This document shows positions 12,801-24,437 of a stretch of DNA of 64,000 bases, one piece after another (position 1 is the stretch's first letter; each line of letters opens with the position of its first letter). The notes beneath the pieces were generated by a model. It saw only the letters and a program-made list of their open reading frames with translations, was not told the origin of the DNA and did no database searches. Both the position numbers and the translations under genes were made by a program. Origin of the DNA: Magnaporthiopsis rhizophila (Eukaryota; Ascomycota; Sordariomycetes; Magnaporthales; Magnaporthaceae); the NCBI GenBank assembly GCA_003049465.1, contig PYSS01000004.1, positions 438,722 to 502,721 on the forward strand, written 5' to 3'.

Positions 12801-12950
12801 GTGGCGCACCGCATCAACACGATTCTTGACAGTGACCGGGTTGTCGTGCTGGACAAGGGCGAGGTGGCCGAATTTGGTCCACCGCAGGAGCTCCTCGCGA
12901 AGAAGGGTCTCTTTCACTCGCTGGTCAAGCAGGCTGGTCTGACCGAATGA
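6876..12950 (+). CDS. YCF1: ABCC (MRP/Ycf1-like) full-size ABC transporter
   Basis: Six exons (6876-7190, 7320-10178, 10251-10354, 10539-11530, 11849-11917, 12628-12950) give 1553 residues, the normal size of fungal vacuolar ABCC pumps that move glutathione conjugates and metal-glutathione complexes out of the cytosol. The N-terminus has the family block LCGNVEGWGPLSPFRYDLTPCF, then a TMD0 segment, TMD1, NBD1 (Walker A GRVGAGKSS near residue 673, signature LSGGQKAR near 763, Walker B VYLLDDCLSAVD near 783), a charged linker, TMD2, and NBD2 (Walker A GRTGAGKSS near 1347, signature LSQGQRQ near 1450, then ILVLDEATAAVD). NBD1 has Asp where Glu normally follows Walker B, typical of ABCC asymmetric sites. 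All splice phases agree. The last two introns (318 and 710 bp) are unusually long. The exact substrate (Ycf1 versus Bpt1 type) cannot be told. Confidence 0.93.
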
Positions 12951-13047
12951 TTATAGCACGATGTGGCTGTGGCCAGATGGCAAAGGCGCACACGCCAAGC
13001 AGTTCTGGATGGCAAAAGCATTTATTAAGCGGAACGGGTTACTACCT

Positions 13048-13106
13048 AGGTACCTACCACCTATCTACTCACCTACCAGGTGCCTGCCTTCCTAGGTAGG
13101 CACCTG
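13048..13106. repeat. AGGTACCT/CCTAGG-rich cluster with 9-bp palindrome
   Basis: A cluster of variants of the CCTAGGTACCTACC motif just after the ABC transporter gene. It includes the perfect 8-bp palindrome AGGTACCT (13048-13055) and inverted 9-mers CAGGTGCCT (13077-13085) and AGGCACCTG (13098-13106). Related motifs recur in other intergenic regions of the window. Confidence 0.6.
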
Positions 13107-13583
13107 CCTGTGCTTGACAAAGTATCTCCTCCATATGTCCAGCACGACCTGGAAATTCACTGCGAGGTGAAGAGTTGGACAATACGTTATACGCCCAAGC
13201 CGGGGTAGAATCAGAATGGCAAAATACGAGTTGAATATGAGACTCCTGGACACAGACGGAGACAATCCACAAAGCGAGGACGAATGTGACAGATCAGCCA
13301 AGGATGGCCCGGGGCCGCGCGAGCAACAGCTGATATGCCCATGCTGCCGTGCCATTGCGATGATGTTTTGCGCACAATCTAATGCTCCGTCGCCAGCTCA
13401 AGCGAGGATAAGGTGGCAAAAAGGTCCAAGACAAGGCCAAGACTTTTGGCAGTGGTCCGCCCGTTCAGCTCAGCTTCTCTGTCGGGGGAACAACCCCTGA
13501 CGGGGGGTTACCCACCTCCCCCATCTCGTTGGCGATAACCATCTGCCAACCGACCTCTTTTGTTTTTCTCCGCCACCTCCATT

Positions 13584-13585
<2 letters not shown>

Positions 13586-13630
<45 letters not shown>

Positions 13631-13680
13631 NNNNNNNNNNNNNNNNNNNNNNNNNNNTTTTTTTTTTTTTTTTTTTTTTT
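13586..13680. other. Poly(T) tract containing a 27-N gap
   Basis: T run from 13586 to 13628, two A, 27 N (13631-13657), then T again to 13680. The true length is unknown. This is an assembly gap in a homopolymer, not a feature of a gene. Confidence 0.95.
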
Positions 13681-14150
13681 CATTCTTCTTTTCTCTAACA
13701 AGGTGCGTGTGGGGACGGGACCCGTCGATTTCCCGTTTTCCATACGGTGTTCGCGAACGCATTCGCGAACGCAACGCACGGGTCAGGGGAGGGGCGCGCC
13801 CGGAGGAGAAGGGCCAAAGGGGTCTAGGTAAAGTTTTGCTATGACGCTGCATCATACATGACAAAGAAGAGGATGGATTCTCATCTGCGCGTCGGAGATA
13901 CGATGCATGGGGGGTTGAAATCAATGGCGGTGGGGAGTTTTTTTTTCTTTCTGTTTATTTTTTTATTTTATTTTTTTTTATTTTTTTTGCTACCGCGCTA
14001 AAACCGGACATGCAGGCAAAAAAGAGAAAGAGGAAAAAGAAAGCGAGGAAAGCGAGGAGATGTTTCCCGAGAAGCAGGCGGTCGACGGGAGGTGCAGCGA
14101 GACTAAATTAGATAGATGACGGTGCATGGCATGGCATGGCATCTGCTGGG

Positions 14151-14174
14151 GTGTGTGTGTGTGTGTGTGTGTGT
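14151..14174. repeat. (GT)12 microsatellite
   Basis: Twelve GT units, preceded at about 14123-14142 by tandem GCATG pentamers. Confidence 0.9.
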
Positions 14175-14411
14175 GGCCGTCATCCGCCACCCACTCGTTT
14201 TCGTTCGTCGCGGAGTCGCGGAATCGGGGACGCTAGAAGCCAAGCAGCGGGCTGCAGATGGCGGAAAAGTGGGAGACGCTTTGTGGACAGAGAGGAGGGA
14301 GTTTGAGCCAACCAGGCCGGCAGCCGGGCACTCCGGCACAAAGCCAGCTGATTGATGGTGGTGGTGTGTGGGAAGAAAGCTGCATCGCATCGCTGGAAAT
14401 ATAATCTGTCA

Positions 14412-14434
14412 TTTTTTTTTTTTTTTTTTTTTTT
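14412..14434. repeat. Poly(T) tract, 23 bases
   Basis: Uninterrupted T run in intergenic DNA. Confidence 0.9.
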
Positions 14435-15264
14435 GGGATACATACGACGCGCACTCGCTTGACAACAGAGACGTTTGGGTAGCACCAAGAGGATGCCCAA
14501 CAACGGCACATAACACAGCAGGTGCGGACTGATACCAAGATACCAAGATAATCGAATCTGGTGATCTTACATGCCCTCCTCCTTCGACCGGTGGTATTGT
14601 GGGGGAAGCCAGGGGCGATCGCGATCCCGTTCCCAGGCGCCACAGCGTCACAACAAAAGGCCCGCTTTCAAAATGTTCATGTTCAAACGCAAAAGGAAAA
14701 AAAGGAAAGAAAAAGCAAAAAACAAAATGGCAGGGCGGGTTGAGCGGGATCAGAATGACCTTGGCTGATCTATCCGCGGTCACATGGAAGAGATAAAAGC
14801 CCATGCTCGGCATGTCCGCCTCGGTGGCGATCCGAGGAGGAGGAGGAGGTTCGTTACTGCCGCCAGAATGAGGCTGCTAATGCTGACCGAATCATGTTTC
14901 GCCATCTCGATATCTGATTTGTTCGCAAACCCCTGGCTTGGCTGGTTCTGGTTCGTACATGGTGCCTGTCCATGTCGTATCCCGGGATGGAGCGCACGCC
15001 TCGGGATACAACTTTGGTTTGTGCTTTGTTTGTCCGTTTTCTTTTTTGATGTCTCCCTTTTCTCTGCTCCTCCTTTCATTGAGAAATTCTGGAGGCTCTA
15101 TTCGGGCACTCGACCGAAGGCGATCAAAATTGAATTGAAACCCCCGCCAAGAGAAAAGCCGTGTGGAGTGGAGAAACCGACCGGGGAACCGCACGCCATC
15201 TCACACTCTTGACACCACCAAACATTCGGCAATAACGAGGCGAGGAAAACCACCCCGACAAGGT

Positions 15265-15288
15265 ACACACACACACACACACACACAC
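15265..15288. repeat. (AC)12 microsatellite
   Basis: Twelve AC units in intergenic DNA. Confidence 0.9.
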
Positions 15289-17840
15289 CCCAGCTTCGCC
15301 CATCGCAAAATACCTAAACCCATGTGCCCAGGGGAGGGCTGTGTCTTGTCTGTTCGGCCGGCACGGCAAAAGGGAGTCCGCAGCGGCTCGAGGCCATGTG
15401 AATCCATCAAATCCATGGGGGAGGGTTGGAGCGCTGCGCCCCCAATCTGAACGAGCATCGAATCGCATCAATTGCCCGACCATTTTGGTTTCGTTTCTAT
15501 TGAACGATGAACCCCATCTCATGTTTATTTTTATTCTTATTTATTAGTAAGTGTTTTTTTTTTTTCTTTTTTGTTTCGCTTGTCAAAACCCCCTCCAGCA
15601 AATCAAACCCGAACAGCCTCCATTCTTCCGCCATTGCGAACTGACCAACCATCGCGAGCGGAGCGTCTTCCGTTGCAAAGAGCGGGTCACACTAAAAAAA
15701 AAGTGTCACCAGCCGGGCAGGGGGAGGACAACGAGAGAGTGGGCGCAGTCCACCCACCATCATCACCGCCGCCCCTCGCCGACGGCTGGGATAGGTGATC
15801 CCAAGGTACAGCATGTACGGGATGGGATAGGCAAGGTTTCTAGGCTCAAGCGAGTTTGACCACCTGCTGGACCGCGTTCGGGTAGGCCCAGAGTCGTATT
15901 ATCCATCTCACAGCGTAGCAGCAAACGCAATGAAGCGAAGAGTAAGATAGAAGAGGAGAAAGAAAAAGCAAGAAAGAAAAGAGCGCGCACGTGCTCGGCT
16001 CGCGTCATATTGTGCCCACAGCCATTACGGTTCTCTCCCTTTTCACCGAGCCCTGGGGTTGGTCGGTCAGGTACCTACCACCTACCGTATGTACAGTCTC
16101 TCATCTATCCCTTTGAGCCCTTGTCTGCACATTTTTTTCCTTTTGGCCAATCACTTTCTTTTTCTCAGTCCCAAATTTTGGTATCTCTTTCCTCTTCGGG
16201 AGCTTGGAGTCCAGCGGCACTCAAAGTGATGGATGGTGAATGATATATTTGACTTTTCAGTATCCATCACTTACGTTTCCGCTCATCCGCGTAATGCCGG
16301 CCTTCTCTCCTTCTCCGGCCGTGATGGGGCTTGCAAGGAGTGACAGGGGAAAAAAAAAAGAAATAACAAAAAAAAGCAAGGAGGAGCCCTCTTTGTTTCT
16401 GATATCCGGGCGAAGCGGGGATCTCGGGGCTTTGCTGCCGATCCCTTCAACATGTTCCAGTTCTTCGGGGGATACGCGGTAATAGAAAGTCACAGCCGAA
16501 GAAGCCCCATCCACCCATCTGCCCATGTCGAGCGGAGCCCGAGGAGAGAGCGAAGACAAGGCGCAGATGATGGGTGCCATGACACTTCGTTTTGGCCGAG
16601 CGGGGTTTCCGAGGAGATTTCTCGTCAGCTACAACATGACAAGGCGTCTCTCGGAAGGGAGATCGATGATCTCGCACCACTCGTTCCCCCCGCCTGTTCT
16701 CTTCCACCCCAGAGACGAGCTAGATAAGTAAGGTTATTTCGAAACACGCACGCCCGCTCGTGAAGAGATCATTGTGCCGGGGGGCCAGAACCCTGGGCAT
16801 GGTTGGTCGTGCTCTCTTGCTTGGGTCGGTCGCTAGAAAACAAGATTCCCCAGCGGCGTCGTCGGTGAGCCGAGATGACAGCCCCAAACCCGGCCGAGCC
16901 CCTGGCTTGACCAGGGCCGCCGAGAAGAGCTGGAAATCAGGGGGGCTAGCACGTTAGTGCTCAGGCGGGGTTGGACGTCAACTTGGCCGCATCTGGGAAC
17001 GCCCAAGTTCCCTGCGGGCTTCCGCGGGCGCCTCTGGCGCCGGAACAGATCGGCCGCCGCTATATCTGTTGAGCCCATCTCCACCATGTACAGCACCGAC
17101 GGTGACGGGCTGAGGGACCGAGGCAAAAGGACGTTGCAGATCGGACGCTTGGTGCCCAGAATAATTTCTGGCCATGATGAGATCCAGAATGCAGGTGGCC
17201 GGGTCGGGCCGGCGTGAGAAACATGACACCGAGGCCGCCAGTTCAGTGCAATGTGTTGCCCCTGGCACCTGGGGTATAGTTGACGCGTGATACATATAAG
17301 TCGGCAAAATAACAAAAATAAAAAAAGCACTTCAAACTTCAGATGCAACATGGGAGGGAGATTTGCTTTTTCCAGGGGTGTGGAACCAACAAATCATCAA
17401 CATGCCTGCCTGGCCCTCACCGTCCCTGGGAGGTCAGGGCGGGGTTGCACGCATGGGTAGCCTGCTCACCTTGAGTGAGGCGTGCCTTGGCAGGCTCTTG
17501 GCCCCGACAGCGGCCGGTGTGCCAGGGAGGTACCTACGTAGGTGCCTGGTAGTGCTGCACAGGCCGAAGAAGAAAACGAGAGGCTTCTGCCGATCGCAAG
17601 CCGCGGCTATGATTTAGGAATGCAGCCGCTCGACGCCTCACCGGCATATAGCCCCAGGCAGCTAGCCACTAGGGGGGATTTGAATGACGATGACTTGGCA
17701 ATATTGACCCTAGGAAAGTGGGCGAGGAAGTTTTGGATCGGTCACTCGATTTCCTCATTTTCCTGCAGGTGACAAAGACATGCTTGAGGATGGAACAACA
17801 AGGGAAGAGAACGGGACAGGCAGAATAGGCTTTGGTCATA

Positions 17841-17925
17841 TTGTCGGGGATAAGAATCGAACGAGATCCAGGTCTCAAACCCGGAGCAAGTCCTCACCGG
17901 CTGCGCCATCACACGCAGCTGAGGC
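17841..17925 (-). pseudogene. tRNA-like sequence, possible SINE head or tRNA relic
   Basis: Read on the minus strand it has a perfect A box (TGGCGCAGCCGG, complement of 17897-17908) and a perfect B box (GTTCGATTC, complement of 17854-17862) at near-tRNA spacing. A five-pair anticodon-like stem (CCGGG/CCTGG) closes a seven-base loop TTTGAGA. The T stem and acceptor stem do not pair and the variable region is about four bases short, so it is not a functional tRNA. It could be a degraded tRNA, the tRNA-derived head of a SINE, or chance. Confidence 0.3.
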
Positions 17926-20499
17926 ATGGATGGGTCAGCACGGGTGGAGTCTGGCCCTCCCCAAGGCGGAAGCCTCCAAGTTCAGCTGCCTCCCCACATT
18001 TCCGTGGATGAGGGGAAGACAAGTGTACTCGCCCATCTGCTTGCGTGTTTTTCTTTAGGAGGGTGTAGAGCGAAGCCGCCGCCGGTCGACACACAGACTG
18101 GTGAACTGGGACGGCTCGTAACGGGCCGCAAGATTAGCCCGACTGTTCGCAGGTGTAGCGTTCAAAGCGGCGAGAGAGAGGGTGACAAGGAAAAAAAAAA
18201 AGAAAAGAAAAAAAAAGGCACAGTGGGCGCTAGGCTATAGCGTTTGCCCCGCTAATATAGAAGATGGTCGGCCGGTGGAGCCGAGAGGAAGCTTGAGAGC
18301 GCCACCTAGGTACCTACACCACCAAGAGATGGGGCAGGCACAAGACGGTCAAAAAGAAAAAAAAGAAAAGAAAAAAAGAGGACGCAAAAGAGGAGAAGAA
18401 AGAGCGGCGAAAGATGCGGGTTACATGGAACACGGCATATGAAATTGGGGCCTTTTGGAGGGGTGCTGCCCAAGCCAAGCCAAGGGGTGTGTCGATCCAG
18501 GGGAACGTGGATGAGTTTGGCGTCTTGGGTCTGTCTCCCACTCCTGGTGGACGTTGAGTGGAGGTCAAGTCTAGGTGTCTCTGTGCAATCATCCGCTCTA
18601 TTTCCTTTTTTTTTTTTTCTTTTTTTTTTCTTCTCACTCTTCTTCTCACTCGGGCATTTACCTGGTGGCGACTGCCGTTTTGCTCGTGTAACGCCAAATT
18701 GTGATGGTGCGGCCAGCCTTCGGAGATCGATCCTGTGCTGCGAGGTGGCAGAAAAGAAAAGAAAAATTCCATTGGTGACGGACTGACTGCTCTTGCTCGC
18801 CTTGCGGGCAGGCTTTTGGTTGCCCCATTCCCATCCCCACGCAGAGGGTGCCACCGTCACAGCTGCGTGCAGACTTATCTACCCGGTCGCATGGCAAATT
18901 CCGGCAGCTGCAACCAAATTCGTCGTCTCGGCAATTTTGACAGGCTTTTTTTCGCAAAAGGAGGGGGCGGCGTGCCGAGGCGGGTGCCGGGTTGTCGCGG
19001 AGGAGGATGGAGACAGCAAACGTCCATTCTCCGTGACGTTGCGGATTACCAAACGAGGGGCCAAGACCGTTGAAGGAAACCTAATGGTCTGGTGTCCGCC
19101 TGCATTCCCACACCGGGGATCCCGGGGCTGTCAAGGCGGGAATTAGGAGGAGATAAAATAAATAAATTTGAACGAATAAATGCGCTAAATCAAAAGAAAG
19201 ATCAACCCCCCACTGGTCCCTGACTTGTACCAAACTTTGGGTCTGTCTCCAAACACGGTGACGCCACCTGTGCCTGTGCCGAAAGCGGACCGAAGAGGAG
19301 CTTTGACCTGCCAAAACGCTTGGATGGGCGGGCGAGGCTGGGCAAAAATATGGGATGGGATGTGATGGAGGGAGGGTGCGCGGTGGTTTGAGTGGGCTGG
19401 ACCGTGGACCACGGTGGAATAAAAGGGGAGAAGGATCGACAGCGCAGCCATCCACATCCAATTTCCAAATCAATTGCCCTGCGCAACCAAACCACCAACG
19501 CCAACGCCCGGGCTGAGCAAAACGGGTGCCGGCAGATCATAGCCAAGTCGTCCAAAATAGATTTACACGGCAACACAGACACATAACAGCTAGAGCTTAA
19601 GCACATGCCACCAAAACATTGCTACGCTGCACAGCAGCTGTTGTCGTTGGCTTCTTCAGCTCACCTGTGCGCGGTGGAGTGTGGTGATTTCATGTCGGTG
19701 TGGGTGGGCTGGGGCCACTTTCTCGGTTGGCCCTAGTCCCCCTGAGCCACAGGCCAGAAAAGAAACAAGTCACTGGGCTGTCGAATCTGATGTCGCCAAA
19801 GCCGGTCCTGCCTGGCGCACAGGAGCTCTTGTGGCAGATATTTATATACATCGGAGATCTCGGCAAGGTCGCCATGTGGACGGTGGGATGTGTGACGGGA
19901 TTCGCAGACAGGGCGCAGCCAGCAGCCAGCCAGCCAATGCCTCGGCGAGCTCGTCTTTTGGCTCTCTGCCCAGGAATTGTCGACCTGTTTTGACGCTGGC
20001 GCGAGCCTCGGGATTCGGCCCATCTCGTTAACCGTGCTTCACCTTGTTCCAAGCCACTCGGCTGGCCGCGCCTCGCGATGTTTCTCTTGCTCTTGGCTGG
20101 TTCGGGCGGACCTCGGAAGTGCTACGCAAACAGGTTACGAGCTGCCTGTTGCAATGGAGTAGGAAAAGAAAAAAGGCCAAGGAATGATGCGCCTGTCAGC
20201 CTCCTCCCCCGTCAGGATCCATCTTGGGCCTCCACACTGGAGCACAAGGGGATGGATTACGGAAGGGAGTGAGTGACCACGGCGGCGTGCCAGGACCAGC
20301 CCAGCACACTGGTTCCGCCTGGGATTGCGCTGCTGTGGGTTGGGGTTTGCTCGAACCCCCTCCCTGGACGTCAATCCTGTCTTTTTTTCTGTCGTCACTT
20401 TTGTCACTTTACCCCTGAGGCTGTCCGAGCACGTTCCCCAGACGCCCGCCTACATATTACATATTATGCTGCAACCGCACCGCAGAGGGCGTTCGAGGG

Positions 20500-20524
20500 A
20501 AAAAAAAAAAAAAAAAAAAAAAAA
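20500..20524. repeat. Poly(A) tract, 25 bases
   Basis: Uninterrupted A run in intergenic DNA, followed by an A/G-rich tail. Confidence 0.9.
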
Positions 20525-20631
20525 GAAAAGGAAAGATAGGGGGAGAAGACCAAGACGCTAGAAACGGAGCAACAGAGCCGTGCATGACATGATGCAAGCC
20601 AAAATCTGATGCTCATCAGCAAAAAAGACGT

Positions 20632-20693
20632 GTGGGAGCCGGGCGGAGACAAACCGCAATTGAGATACCTAACCGCCTCCGCCATGTTCCCAC
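20632..20693. repeat. 62-bp hairpin-forming inverted repeat
   Basis: The outer arms, 20632-20639 and 20686-20693, pair in seven Watson-Crick pairs plus one G.U. A 2x2 internal loop follows, then a perfect seven-base stem (GGCGGAG at 20642-20648 with CTCCGCC at 20677-20683), enclosing a 28-base loop. The total is a 15-pair stem. Function is unknown. Confidence 0.55.
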
Positions 20694-21900
20694 CACTCAC
20701 AGCCAACAGCATCAGCGACCGGAGGGTAGCCACGTAGGGTAAAGCGGCCGGAGCCACCAAGGCGAAAAAAAAAAAAAAAAGCGAAGTGAAAGGAGTGTGG
20801 GCGCAGCGAGAAAACACTTTGACCTGCAGCCAGGCAAACGCTTTTATGGACCGCGAATCGACCGTCCGACCACCACCTGCCCGCCCTCAACTACCCGCCC
20901 ACAAGCAGCGCCCTAGGTGGGTGGGACACGGCCTGGCCTTCCCGGTTACTGTTGGGGCCGTGTGTAAGCTCCCGTTCCCGCTTGTACATATCAAACGGCG
21001 GCGGGAAAGGAGGCGCGCGGATGGTCCGGGCTAGGTACCTACTTAGGTCGTACCTATCTAGGTAATCAGGCGGACAAGAAAACGGAAGGGAGGAAGTAAC
21101 ATCAACAAATATGGCCGCTGATAGCCGCCAGGCGAAATGGACTGGATGTGACTTTTCGGCCTTGTCACCCAGTCTCACTCACCTCCGACCCTGGTTCCGA
21201 TCGTGAAAGTATCCATGGATGCCCGCTCCCTGTCGGGAGCAAGGGAAGGGGCGGCAAGGGCAGGGTCCCACCCGGTCGGTCACTGACACGACGCAATTAT
21301 CGTGACTTCCCTTTTATTCAAAGCACCTGCCTACGCACACACAGCTGCGCACGCCCACCCGTCTTCCCTGCCAGGAAGGCACGTTCAGTCTTGGATGGAC
21401 CGTGCTGGTTGGTCTCGCTGCCATTCGCTCAATGGCTGGCCGTCCTCCCGTCGTCTCAGGTGGTGCTGCGGTAACCGTCAGCCGAAGCTGGCGTTGGGAT
21501 CTGAATTGAGGTTCCTGTTCCCGCATCGACTTGCTCTCAATGTTCTGTTTGCACACCGCACCAGCCTACGTACTCGCAGCCGGTGTTTGACCGCCGCGCC
21601 CGTCCTGCCGCTTGTCTCTGGGCGGCCGTTCGGCTGGGGTTGCGTCGTCGTTGTATCTATCGCTCGTCGGCCACACTCTCTTCCCGCCTCCGAACCGGCC
21701 CACCCAGACACGGACGCACCCACCACACCAAGCAAGCATTTGCCCTTGCGTTTCCTCACGGGAGAGGCAAGCGAGGATGACGCCAGGAAACGTTGCCGTG
21801 GCATGGTGCCCTTCTCGACTGGGGGAGCTTGCGTGCCCTGCCCTATCGCAGTCCTGCTACAAGGCGCAGCCAGCGCCGGGAGATGGACGACCAAGCCCAG

Positions 21901-21953
<53 letters not shown>

Positions 21954-21954
21954 N

Positions 21955-21985
<31 letters not shown>
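21901..21985. repeat. Poly(A) tract, about 85 bases, with one N
   Basis: Essentially pure A from 21901 to 21985 with an ambiguous base at 21954. The length in the assembly is probably unreliable. Confidence 0.9.
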
Positions 21986-21996
<11 letters not shown>

Positions 21997-23361
21997 TCCG
22001 TGAGTGGATGTGCGGGTGCCCGCATGGCGCGCATCGCAGAGCCATGTCGGGTCCCCTGCCAACTGCTCATTTTGCCCGTCCGTCCTCAGAGCCCTCGTTG
22101 CCCCTCCCGACCTTGCGCGATTGGCTTGTGGCGGCCTTTTTCGTTTCCCCTCAACCCCGTCTCCTTTCTTCCCGAGGTGGCTGGCTGCAGCCCATCCTTG
22201 TCGCTCGCTGCGCCAGACAGAAAGAGGACCAGCGTCGCCCAACTAGAGAGAGAGAGCGAGGAAAGAAACAAATAGGACGATGCACCCACCCGCATCATTA
22301 TCGAAGCCGGGCGGCGGACCAGGGCGTCGTTTACGACAGACCTGACTGACTGACACTCTTGAGGCCGAGCGTGCCTGGCGCCTGCACCACCCCTGCTAAC
22401 CTCACTTCCGCCCTGGTCCCTGTTCATGCTGCCCTTGTCATGCTCCGCTTGCTGCCAAAGAGAGAGAGAGAGAGAAAAAAAAAGGAAGAAAGGAAAAAAA
22501 AAAAAAGAAAAGAAAAGAAAGAAGAAGCGAATCCCCCGTCGACCCACGAATCAAACAAGGGGACAGCGAGATGTGGCCCGCTCTAGGGGCTGCTGGAGTG
22601 GTTGCGTGCCCGGCACGTTGCTTGCTTGCTATGTGCTTCTGCCGTGGCGGCGGCGGGGGTGTTGCTGATGCGGACAGGCCTCGGGGAGAAGCGCTGATGG
22701 CAGCCAGATAGGTCGGGTCTCCACCTCTGCGCTGTGGTGCGACTTCGGGTCATCCCCTCGTCCCCGAATGATAGCGATGGGTGTGCGTGCTGCCCTCTGG
22801 CACAACACGCCCACTCTCCTCATCTCTCCGCTTTCTCTCGCCGCGCTACGGCTTTGGCACGGACGTCTTCTGCTCCTCCTGCTGTCGTAGCCGAGCTGCG
22901 GAATTGCGGGTTGTCTTGACGGAACGACATGCAGCAGCAGGGCAGCACAGCGCCAGCACCATCTCGCCGCCGCGCCCACAGCCAAGAAACCCCCAGTCGC
23001 CGTGCAGTGCAGTAGACGCCATTTTCTCCCCTGGTCCTTGTGCAACACCCTGCTCCGCTCCTCCAAATACTGCCTATTACTCTCACGTCCACGTCCGTAC
23101 CTACTTCCTGCGTGCTTTTGTGGATTGCTGTTGTTGCTTTTGCTGCTACCACCAGCAGCACTAGCTCAGACCCATACCAAGACCCAGAGATTGCTGTTCC
23201 ATGGCCCATCAAGCGGCCTGGTTCCGAACGGACACCATATGTTGTCCTGGCTCGTCTGGCTCTGCGCCCCGTATACCGGTCCAAACTTGACTTCTTATCA
23301 TATGCTACCCGAGATACAGCTCTTGGACGATCCGAGGTGGGTACGCGAGACAAACCTGACC

Positions 23362-23380
23362 TGTCTCTCTCTCTCTCTCT
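23362..23380. repeat. (CT)n microsatellite
   Basis: About nine CT units followed by ATATAT, within the pyrimidine-rich upstream region of the gene at 26619. Confidence 0.8.
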
Positions 23381-23585
23381 ATATATTTCTCCCACACCTC
23401 AACACCCTGCTCCACCATCTATCTGGGCTTAGTTTGCTATACGCACACCTGACGATCTGCAGGCGTGGATGGATGTGGTCGGCCTCGCCTGCCCAGCAGC
23501 CCCGGCCACTAGCACGGCCCAGGTGGCCCCAGTCGTATCTATTTTGCAAGCCGGTGCCGACTACTGTCGGCCAGGGATACCCGCA

Positions 23586-23633
23586 AACACACACGCACAC
23601 ACAAGCGCACACGCACCCACCCACCCACCCACG
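23586..23633. repeat. Imperfect CA/CACC repeat
   Basis: Interrupted CACACGCACAC-type units grading into CCCA repeats. Confidence 0.7.
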
Positions 23634-24414
23634 CGCGTCCAAACACCAAGCAGCAGCCGGCAGCAAGCAATCGCCGGCGGAAACATCCACCAAAAAAGGT
23701 GGTGTTGTGCTGGTCCACTTGACTTTCGATTCTTTGGGGACTATTAGTACCCACCTGGCTGGGAAGGGGGGGTTCCGAACGGGATCCGTCCAATGCTCGC
23801 TCCCGCGCCCCTAGTCCAGGTACCTCGATGGTATTTTTCCTGGGGCTTTGTGGACATATAGCACGCACTCCCTGGTGTTAACTCTGGTCTCATTACCTCT
23901 GCGCTACCTACCTGCCTCGGGCCCTGTCTCTCTGCATGCTACCTCGAGCTTCGCTCGTCTCATGCAGCTTGCCTTGCCCTATCGGTATCCCCTCATCCCA
24001 ACCCTGCCCTGCTGCCAACGACTGTGCCTATTCCAACCTAGCCTACGCCTGGGGCACCCAACGCCTGCAGTTCCCGGACAGTGACCTCCTCGCCTCACCT
24101 GCCCACTCGCATACTTCTCCACCAACCGGTCTGTTTGCCTGAAAATCAACTTGCGCGCATCCCGTTGCGTTGACGCTACTAGGTGGATTTTGACTTTCCT
24201 CCTCCTTCCTGGCTCGGCGGCGCTACTGGGGATAGGGGCCTGCTTTTAGCTGTACTATCTAGCAAATTTGCCCGCATCACCCACCCCTGGCTTCGCTCAT
24301 CGCTCGCCTGCTCGCCTTGTGCCTCACCCTTTCGACGTCGTGTCGGGGTACCATACCACCGGGCCCCCGCGTCTCGGAACATCATCATAAGGATCTCATC
24401 TGACTGGACACCAC

Positions 24415-24437
24415 CCTCTCTCTCTCTCTCTCTCTCT
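24415..24437. repeat. (CT)n microsatellite
   Basis: About eleven CT units in the same pyrimidine-rich region. Confidence 0.85.

Noticed and set aside
21302..22349. Overlapping open frames of about 230-250 codons on both strands through the poly(A) tract.
   Set aside because: They exist only because a homopolymer cannot contain a stop in Lys or Phe phase; flanking parts have no protein features.
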